Below are positions 42,064 through 47,209 of a stretch of DNA of 47,209 bases, piece by piece. The position numbers were made by a program, and so were the translations under genes. The notes under the pieces were generated by a model. The model worked only from the letters and a program-made list of their open reading frames with translations. It was not told the origin of the DNA and made no database searches. The stretch's first letter is position 1. Each line of letters starts with the position of its first letter. The stretch is from Chromera velia (lineage: Eukaryota; Sar; Chromeraceae): NCBI GenBank assembly GCA_018398765.1, contig JAHBMJ010003338.1, positions 44,150-91,358 of the forward strand, in the 5' to 3' direction.

Positions 42064-42535
42064 AGGATGCACAAGGAGGAGAATCCCCAATGATAAAACT
42101 GAGAGATGGCACACCCTGTCTGCCTTATGCTCACACACAGAAGTTCATTCCACAGGGAACGAGGCGGATCACACCATCGTCCGTCCATATCAGTGCAGCT
42201 TTCCCACTGAGCGTCTTTGTTTGCCGTAGTGATGAAAACGATACTCTTGCACAGAAACAAAGCGAGAGAGAGACAAGGTCTTGCAGCACCAGCGTCGCAT
42301 TCGATTCGGGTCTAATGCATACACAAGCCTCTCCATCTTCTTCTGCTTTCGTTTTTCTCGGTGATTAGTGGTCTATCTGCCCATCTGTGTCGCCTATCCA
42401 GCTTCCTGTCTCCTTTGCCGTCTCCGCTTACTCTCATTGCCTCCTCCTGACCATGGGTTTCGTCTTCGAGATTCTCATCAGAGAGTCGCTACTCATCTGC
42501 GGACTTGTGAGGCCCTGTGCGGGATTCAGAGTCAT
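37671..42535 (-). CDS. PRPS: Ribose-phosphate pyrophosphokinase (PRPP synthetase), 11 exons
   Basis: The enzyme makes 5-phosphoribosyl diphosphate from ribose 5-phosphate and ATP, the precursor for nucleotides, His and Trp. Eleven phase-matched exons give 387 codons plus TGA: 42452-42535, 42135-42206, 41804-41848, 41405-41490, 41125-41209, 40614-40699, 39681-39801, 39019-39114, 38575-38700, 38210-38317, 37671-37925. Recognised segments in order: [69 protein letters not shown], the PRPP-binding loop [15 protein letters not shown], and [12 protein letters not shown]. The layout resembles plant PRS3/PRS4 (class II). The first two exons are less certain than the rest. No transit peptide is obvious, so a cytosolic location is inferred. 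Confidence 0.9.
38113..38250. repeat. 49-bp duplication of PRPP synthetase exon 10 end and donor, with hairpin insert
   Basis: Copies at 38113-38161 and 38202-38250 are nearly identical, differing in the last few bases. The 40-bp insert contains ATATTTTTG...CAAAAATAT arms. Confidence 0.8.
38210..38317 (-). CDS. PRPS: PRPP synthetase exon 10: PRPP-binding loop
   Basis: [15 protein letters not shown] then [17 protein letters not shown], the PRPP loop. The last part and donor are duplicated at 38113-38161. Confidence 0.92.
38575..38700 (-). CDS. PRPS: PRPP synthetase exon 9
   Basis: [18 protein letters not shown], the conserved AFPDxGAxKRF segment, then EIIVCTK. Acceptor TTTACAG|, donor AAAG|GTTAGT. 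Confidence 0.9.
39019..39114 (-). CDS. PRPS: PRPP synthetase exon 8; acceptor supplied by an insert
   Basis: [20 protein letters not shown]. The acceptor CCTGCAG| is the end of the AT-rich insert 39119-39184. An older-looking copy of the exon start with its own acceptor (AAGCAG|) lies at 39185-39236. Confidence 0.88.
39067..39236. mobile_element. 52-bp duplication of PRPP synthetase exon 8 start around a palindromic insert
   Basis: Copies at 39067-39118 and 39185-39236 differ at two bases. The 66-bp insert has ATTTATTTTCATACA arms and a matching TGAAAATAAAT arm. It ends (minus strand) in TTCCTGCAG, the acceptor in use. Confidence 0.8.
39681..39801 (-). CDS. PRPS: PRPP synthetase exon 7
   Basis: From TCATGCAG| to [28 protein letters not shown] and AIMDIHALQ, the family's IFDIHALQ metal-binding strand. 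Confidence 0.9.
39831..39962. repeat. (GA)n microsatellite
   Basis: About 130 bp of GA/GGGA in the PRPP synthetase intron right of exon 7. Confidence 0.9.
40257..40290. repeat. (CA)n microsatellite
   Basis: ACACAC repeats in a PRPP synthetase intron. Confidence 0.85.
40614..40699 (-). CDS. PRPS: PRPP synthetase exon 6
   Basis: From GACTGCAG| to [26 protein letters not shown] then [15 protein letters not shown], matching the L.LPFFPTGT.ER segment around the active site. Confidence 0.88.
41125..41209 (-). CDS. PRPS: PRPP synthetase exon 5
   Basis: From GCATGCAG| to [25 protein letters not shown] matches the (R)GxHVAFLASF segment. Confidence 0.88.
41405..41490 (-). CDS. PRPS: PRPP synthetase exon 4
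   Basis: From GAATGCAG| to [30 protein letters not shown] matches the family's (I/K)xW..F.DGFPN segment. Confidence 0.88.
41753..41803. repeat. (GTGA)n array at a 5' splice site
   Basis: On the minus strand, GTGA repeats start exactly at the donor of PRPP synthetase exon 3, giving about a dozen overlapping GTGAGT sites. Confidence 0.85.
41804..41848 (-). CDS. PRPS: PRPP synthetase exon 3 with donor inside a (GTGA)n array
   Basis: Fifteen codons ([15 protein letters not shown]) match the N-terminal LFY...C.ELA segment of class II enzymes. The donor GTGAGT is the first unit of a (GTGA)n microsatellite (41753-41803). Confidence 0.75.
42135..42206 (-). CDS. PRPS: PRPP synthetase exon 2
   Basis: From GACGCTCAG| to CTGTGT|GTGAGC, 24 codons in phase 0, reading [13 protein letters not shown] second frame ([12 protein letters not shown]) is also open, so the assignment is tentative. 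Confidence 0.4.
42452..42535 (-). CDS. PRPS: PRPP synthetase exon 1 (start)
   Basis: The ATG at 42535 opens [20 protein letters not shown]. Donor CCCATG|GTCAGG leaves phase 0. It is chosen because it links in phase to the next exons. There is no family similarity here. Confidence 0.4.
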
Positions 42536-42839
42536 CTTAAAGAGAAGGAGACAGAAAACCAAAAGATAGAAAGGGAAGAATCGAAAGGAGACGAAGCTGA
42601 AGGACATGCAAAGTACCCAAACAGATGCCGACAACAGAGAAACCCGACGGCAGCACTGAGACAATACGCCTTCCAAAACCTCTAGCGACGACTTGAGACT
42701 TCACCGCTCCTGCATCGATATCACGCTAACGCAGGGAATCTCGAATTATCGTCGTTATGGACGTCGACCAGGATGGAGACGTCAGATGCATGATCGACTC
42801 AGATCGCCCACCGCACCTTTCGCCAAAAGATTTATGCGG

Positions 42840-42970
42840 CAAGGAGACGGCGCGCGCGCGCGTTCTTCTCCGACCGGCGCGCCGCCGCCTATATAGGGGC
42901 GGCGCGGCCGGCCGGGCCGGCGGCCGGGCGCGTGCTTGCAAGCATAGACCGCGCCGCCGCCGTCTGTGAT
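42840..42970. promoter_or_regulatory. Putative GC-rich divergent promoter with TATA-like site
   Basis: An extremely GC-rich stretch (GCGC runs, GGCCGGCC palindromes) contains the lone CTATATAG at 42889-42896. It lies between the minus-strand PRPP synthetase start (42535) and the plus-strand J-domain start (43358). CTATATAG is self-complementary, so it could serve either direction. Function is inferred. Confidence 0.4.
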
Positions 42971-43357
42971 GAGACGAGACGGCTGCCAACAAAAAAAGCC
43001 TTGAAAAGCCTTGAAGAGTCGCTGGACACCTGTCAGATCAAGGTGACGAGTGCGAATTCTGAACCCTTGTGGTGCGTGCATGTAGCCCCTCTCCTGAATC
43101 ACTGAAAAGAACAGAATTGCGCACACGTTTTTTCAGTGCAGCACAAGGTGCGTGGCTGACTTCGTTCTCGACTGCGACTCCAGTTGGATCGATCGAAGCT
43201 TCCCGTGCGGCCATTTGAATTCTTCTGGTCTTCTTGGTGTGTATCATCGTTGAGGCTGCATAGCGTGCACTACACCGCGTTGATCTTCTTTTTCAGATCT
43301 GTTATCAGTCGGGGTCTGTGCCAAGTGAACTGAGTGCCCGACCGTCGCTGTGTCAAG

Positions 43358-43417
43358 ATGAGACCGGAGGCCGCAGACGATTTTGACTACTATGACGTTC
43401 TCGGCGTTCCCAGAGAT
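43358..43417 (+). CDS. J-domain protein exon 1
   Basis: ATG at 43358, twenty codons to PRD|GTCAGT in phase 0. It holds helix 1 of the J-domain (YYDVLGVPRD). Confidence 0.85.
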
Positions 43418-46128
43418 GTCAGTATGTATTCCGTATGTCCGTGTGGATGCATGGGGGGGGCTCGCAAAAGGACGACATTTCATATCGAAGGGCAAGATGT
43501 GGAGACGGAGGATCGCCGTCTCCTTTTCCCCCCCTCACTGGCTCGGCTCTCTGAGACGGGTGCCACCCCTCTTCCGCCAGTCGCGATGAATGAGTCTTTC
43601 TCCGCAGAACGTTTGTTTTCGCTCTTGTTCAGAAGATAGCAGGAGGATAGAGAGATCGGACGCGTTGGTGTTGCTGTGTCGTTCAAATCTAGACTGTACG
43701 TCCTTCTTCTTTCCTCTCCTCTTCACTTTTCTTCTCTTCTCTTCCAATTCTGTGTCTGCACGGAAGGAAGCAGGCGAGCGACGAGGAGATCAAGGCCAAG
43801 TACAGGGAGATGTCCAGGCTCTTCCATTTATGTTCATTATTTCTGCAGAAAATAAAAAAAATGCAAAAAAAATGAAAATAAATGCAGGCGAGCGACGAGG
43901 AGATCAAGGCCAAGTACAGGGAGATGTCCAGGCTCTTCCATTTATGTTCATTATTTCTGCAGAAAATGAAAAAAAATGCAAAAAAGAATGAAAATAAATG
44001 CAGGCGAGCGACGAGGAGATCAAGGCCAAGTACAGGGAGATGTCCAGGCTCTTCCACCCCGACAAGTCCTCCCTGTCCTCTGCATTTGTGAAACTGAACA
44101 GGGCCTACAAGGTCCTGACCAACCCGGTGCTCAGGAAGTATTACGGTGCGTTGTTGTATGCATTCATTTTCATACAGAATTATTTTTCTTTTTCTGTACG
44201 AAAATGAACGCATGCACAGACAAACCCGGTGCTCAGGAAGTATTATGGTTGGTTGGTTAGGTAGTCGCTCGAGTGCCTATGGTGGGAGGCAATCCATCAG
44301 ACACGCAGACAGAGAGTCAAAGTTGATCGCCTCGCTTCTTCTTCACGCCGTCGCTATTTTTGCTTGTATGCTTTTGTGCCCGTGTAGACATGCATGCACA
44401 CACTACTGCCACTGTAGAAGAGAAAGGGGGGTGCATGGATCCAAGCACCAAAGAGGGACACGTGTGCAAAGAGTGTTCTCTGTTTCCTTTCTCCTAGCCC
44501 TACCCCAGCACACCCTTCTCGTTCTGTGCTATTCTGCTGTTTCATGTCATGCACGCAATACTGATGCGCATGTGTGTTCGTGTCCCTGAACGCATGCAGA
44601 CGCGCATGGCCCCTCGAATATGAAGTTGGTGGAGGATGCGCATTTGGAGATGGAGGCAGAGAGGGAGGAGGAGGAGCTGTTGACGAAACAGAAGGAGGAG
44701 GGAGGGGCGCCTTGGGGATTTTCCTCTTTTTTCGCATCTGCACAAAAGCCTGCAGCAGCAATGAGAGAAGGAGAAAAATTAAACGGAGAAGGAATGCAAC
44801 AGCCTTCTTCTTCCTCCTCTTATCATCATCATCATCGTTCCTCTTCCCCTCCTCCTCCCCCCCCCCGGGTTGGACGTTTCGGGTCCTCCTCTTCTCTGTT
44901 TGGGGATCCCTTGAGTGGTCCTCCAACAAATGGAAACAGAGAGCTTGTGAAGGTGGATGAGCGGCTGGCGGCACTGGAAAGACGCGTGCGGATGGCTTTG
45001 AGAACGCATGAGGAAATACAGGTAGGGAGGGTGGGGGGTGTAGAACAAAGGGAAAACATAGAGAGAGGGAGTGCGAGAGAGACTGCTTCGGAGTTTCATA
45101 TCTGATTTATAGCAATTTATTTTCTCTTCTTTGACCTTTCCCGGTGCATTCCTACCACACCTACACGCATTCTGTAAGCCGTCCGCCTTGTCTCCAAAAC
45201 TTACGCTAAAGCCCCCCTGTCTCTTTCTGCTGCAGGCTACGCGGCTTCTCGGTGTGTCCGGCCAGTTGACCCTCTCTCCTGTCATCAGCGCCTTCTCTCC
45301 ATCTGCCCGAATGATCGGCAGAATGTGGGGCCAGTTGGCCTACTCATCCAGTCAGTCAGTCGGTCAGTCAGTCAGTCAGTCGGGAGGTGCATGCATCGAC
45401 GTGTATGTGGACAGACATAGGTTTGTGCCGGGTTGCCATATCTGTGTACCTCTCCCTGTTTGAGCCCGTCCACCTCTCTTTCCTCTTTTTTCGTCTGTCT
45501 ATCTCTGGTTGGAAGTAGCAAAGAAAGACATGCCCGCATGGCTTGAAACAAAAGTAACGGGAGACTCGTAGAATGGAAAGAGGGAAGATGTCTTCTTCCA
45601 ACCCCGGTCGGCCACCGTGTCAGCAGCAGCAGCAGATGAGGGAGGGAGGTCCATCACAGACACGCAGCCATGCAGGAGTAGAAGCAAAAGAAGGAAGGAC
45701 GGAAGTAAGTTGGTAGGTAAGTAAGTAAGTAAGGAAGGAAGGAAAAGACAGAGCAGCGGGGGCCCTCGAAAGGGAGAACGGAGGGGCCGCCAACAAAAAA
45801 GAGAGAGAGAGGGTCGATGTGGATGGAAGCAAAGGCCCGACGTAAGAAAGAAAAAATGTTGAAAACCGCTACGAAGGAAACCCCTGACCACCTGCATCTG
45901 TGATCTATCTATTAACTCTCTCCCTCTCTCTCTATGCAGTGACTCAGCAGGTGCGTCTGAACGTGGACACGCGGAACCAGTTGTTGTTCAGTTGTGCCTC
46001 CCACGTTCAGTCCAACTCCGCAGGGACTTCCCGTATCTCTGCTGCCTGGTCACATACACAGAGCAAGGGGCTGATGTGGAGACTCGCTGCTGTGTCCAAC
46101 GGAATGTCTCCGGTGTCGCAGGCTGAAG
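43358..46128 (+). CDS. J-domain (DnaJ/Hsp40) protein, 5 exons seen, 3' end beyond the window
   Basis: J-domain proteins stimulate the ATPase of Hsp70 through an HPD motif. Exons: 43358-43417, 44004-44145, 44600-45021, 45236-45350, 45940-46128, all linked in phase. Exon 1 reads MRPEAADDFDYYDVLGVPRD. Exon 2 continues ASDEEIKAKYREMSRLFHPD, which holds the HPD, then FVKLNRAYKVLTNPVLRKYY. Exon 3 encodes an acidic coiled-coil-like stretch, a His/Ser/Pro low-complexity stretch and a second coiled coil (VDERLAALERRVRMAL). Exons 4-5 (GQLTLSPVISAFSPSARM, VRLNVDTRNQLLFSCASH) look beta-rich. An N-terminal J-domain followed by beta-rich sequence recalls DNAJC11, a tentative idea. Confidence 0.85.
43771..44056 (+). 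mobile_element. Three 56-bp copies of an exon start separated by two palindromic inserts
   Basis: Copies at 43771-43826, 43885-43940 and 44001-44056 look identical and each starts CAG|GCGAGCGAC. The inserts (43827-43884, 43941-44000) are near-copies of each other; CATTTATGTTCAT starts at the last base or two of each copy and ATGAAAATAAATG closes the insert. Each insert ends in GCAG with the first bases of the next copy. Confidence 0.85.
44004..44145 (+). CDS. J-domain protein exon 2 (HPD motif)
   Basis: Only the third of three copies of this exon start runs on into HPDKS. Its acceptor AATGCAG| is the last part of the preceding insert. Donor TTACG|GTGCGT leaves one base and is itself duplicated at 44223-44248. 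Confidence 0.85.
44121..44248 (+). mobile_element. 26-bp duplication of exon 2 end and donor around a palindromic insert
   Basis: Copies at 44121-44146 and 44223-44248 differ at one base. The 76-bp insert has CATTCATTTTCATACAGAA and TTCTGTACGAAAATGAACG as imperfect inverted arms. Confidence 0.82.
44600..45021 (+). CDS. J-domain protein exon 3
   Basis: From CGCATGCAG| to ATACAG|GTAGGG, 141 codons counting the shared one. Coiled-coil and low-complexity content. Confidence 0.8.
45236..45350 (+). CDS. J-domain protein exon 4; donor in a GTCA array
   Basis: From TGCTGCAG| to TCATCCA|GTCAGT. The donor is followed by further GTCAGT units to about 45382. Confidence 0.78.
45940..46128 (+). CDS. J-domain protein exon 5
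   Basis: From CTATGCAG| to CTGAAG|GTGAGT, matching phase 1. Beta-strand-like sequence ending NGMSPVSQAE. Confidence 0.78.
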
Positions 46129-46289
46129 GTGAGTGAGGTTCTCTCTCTCTTGTTCGATCTCTCTGTTCTCTTTCTTCTTTTGGGGTCTGTGTCTTATGCA
46201 AGCAAGCGAGTGTTCGTTCAATATTCACCGCACCCCCTCTTTCTTCGTGTGTGACAGGGATGCCTGATGCATGCAGGACCTTCTTTCGT

Positions 46290-47209
46290 TCTTCCTCCTC
46301 TCTGCTTGTCTCTTCTCTTCTCCTCTCCTTCTCTGGTGTTGGTGTCCTTCCTGTTCATTTCCTGCTTGTCTCTTCTCTTCTCCTCTCCTTCTCTGGTGTT
46401 GGTGTCCTTCCTCCTCTCTGCTTGTCTCTCCTCTTCTCCTCTCCTTCTCTGGTGTTGGTGTCCTTCCTCCTCTCTGCTTGTCTCTTCTCTTCTCCTCTCC
46501 TTCTCTGGTGTTGGTGTCCTTCCTGTTCATTTCCTGCTTGTCTCTTCTCTTCTCCTGTCCTTCTCTGGTGTTGGTGTCCTTCCTCCTCTCTGCTTGTCTC
46601 TTCTCTTCTCCTCTCCTTCTCTGGTGTTGGTGTCCTTCCTCCTCTCTGCTTGTCTCTTCTCTTCTCCTCTCCTTCTCTGGTGTTGGTGTCCTTCCTCCTC
46701 TCTGCTTGTCTCTTCTCTTCTCCTCTCCTTCTCTGGTGTTGGTGTCCTTCCTCCTCTCTGCTTGTCTCTTCTCTTCTCCTCTCCTTCTCTGGTGTTGGTG
46801 TCCTTCCTCCTCTCTGCTTGTCTCTTCTCTTCTCCTCTCCTTCTCTGGTGTTGGTGTCCTTCCTCCTCTCTGCTTGTCTCTTCTCTTCTCCTCTCCTTCT
46901 CTGGTGTTGGTGTCCTTCCTCCTCTCTGCTTGTCTCTTCTCTTCTCCTGTCCTTCTCAGGTGTTGGTGTCCTTCCTCCTCTCTGCTCGTCTCTTCTCTTC
47001 TCCTCTCCTTCTCTGGGGTTGGTGTCCTTCCTCCTCTCTGCTTGTCTCTTCTCTTCTCCTCTCCTTCTCTGGTGTTGGTGTCCTTCCTCCTCTCTGCTTG
47101 TCTCTTCTCTTCTCCTCTCCTTCTCTGGTGTTGGTGTCCTTCCTCCTCTCTGCTTGTCTCTTCTCTTCTCCTCTCCTTCTCTGGTGTTGGTGTCCTTCCT
47201 CCTCTCTGC
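46290..47209. repeat. 56-bp minisatellite, about 16 copies
   Basis: Units contain TTCTCTGGTGTTGGTGTCC and pyrimidine-rich TCTTCTCTTCTCC. Early units carry a GTTCATTTCC variant. The array runs off the right edge, in the intron after J-domain exon 5. Confidence 0.9.

Noticed and set aside
42137-42206. Alternative frame for PRPP synthetase exon 2 ([12 protein letters not shown])
   Set aside because: It needs two carried-over bases that exon 1 does not supply, and it uses a poorer donor.
46290-47209. CRISPR-like regular repeat
   Set aside because: The 56-bp units are contiguous with no unique spacers, and the context is a eukaryotic intron; it is a minisatellite.
1-47209. Bacterial or phage origin
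   Set aside because: Phase-consistent introns, long microsatellites, a chromovirus and a multi-exon PRPP synthetase show nuclear eukaryotic DNA; no operons or ribosome-binding sites are seen.

Overview
The window is nuclear DNA of a eukaryote with intron-rich genes. I infer an alveolate alga of the chromerid type (Chromera/Vitrella-like). The reasons are mid-range GC, very repetitive introns, a huge modular extracellular protein with discoidin (F5/8C), PAN/Apple, TSP1 and Ig-like (He_PIG) modules, and a plant PRS3/4-like PRPP synthetase. The species is an inference; no rRNA or organelle marker is present.

Layout. (1) 27652 down to 376, minus strand: one giant gene of at least 31 exons (about 8.3 kb of coding sequence in 27 kb) that runs off the left edge. 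I chained the exons by splice sites and reading phase. The chain closes in phase everywhere except around the tentative exon 10. The order is signal peptide, Cys-rich and ACCACGGG-type module, Ig-like modules, PAN/Apple modules, two F5/8C domains, TSP1, then Cys-rich modules. The introns hold long TTTC, GGAA, AAAG and GGAAG arrays and minisatellites. (2) 28944-30186, plus strand: the visible part of a divergently oriented F5/8C-like gene, apparently cut off by an AT-rich island. (3) 30603-36502: a complete Ty3/gypsy chromovirus with 344-bp LTRs, a 5-bp target duplication, PBS, PPT, gag, PR-RT-RH-INT and a chromodomain, inactivated by stops and a frameshift, sitting inside the AT-rich island. 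(4) 42535 down to 37671, minus strand: an 11-exon PRPP synthetase of 387 residues. (5) 43358 to beyond 46128, plus strand: a J-domain protein sharing a GC-rich divergent promoter with (4). (6) 46290-47209: a 56-bp minisatellite in its intron.

The most unusual signal recurs across all host genes. Short AT-rich or simple-sequence inserts, many palindromic with a TTTCATACAGAA / TTCTGTATGAAA core, are flanked by 21-56-bp direct duplications of host sequence, usually straddling an exon-intron junction. Several copies therefore carry a spare splice site, and some inserts end in TGCAG and so supply the 3' splice site in use. Splice signals are also unusual: 3' sites are nearly all TGCAG and 5' sites are GTNNGT, often GTCAGT or GTCTGT. 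Several 5' sites run into GTNN microsatellites. Together these suggest an introner-like or break-repair process that remodels introns here.
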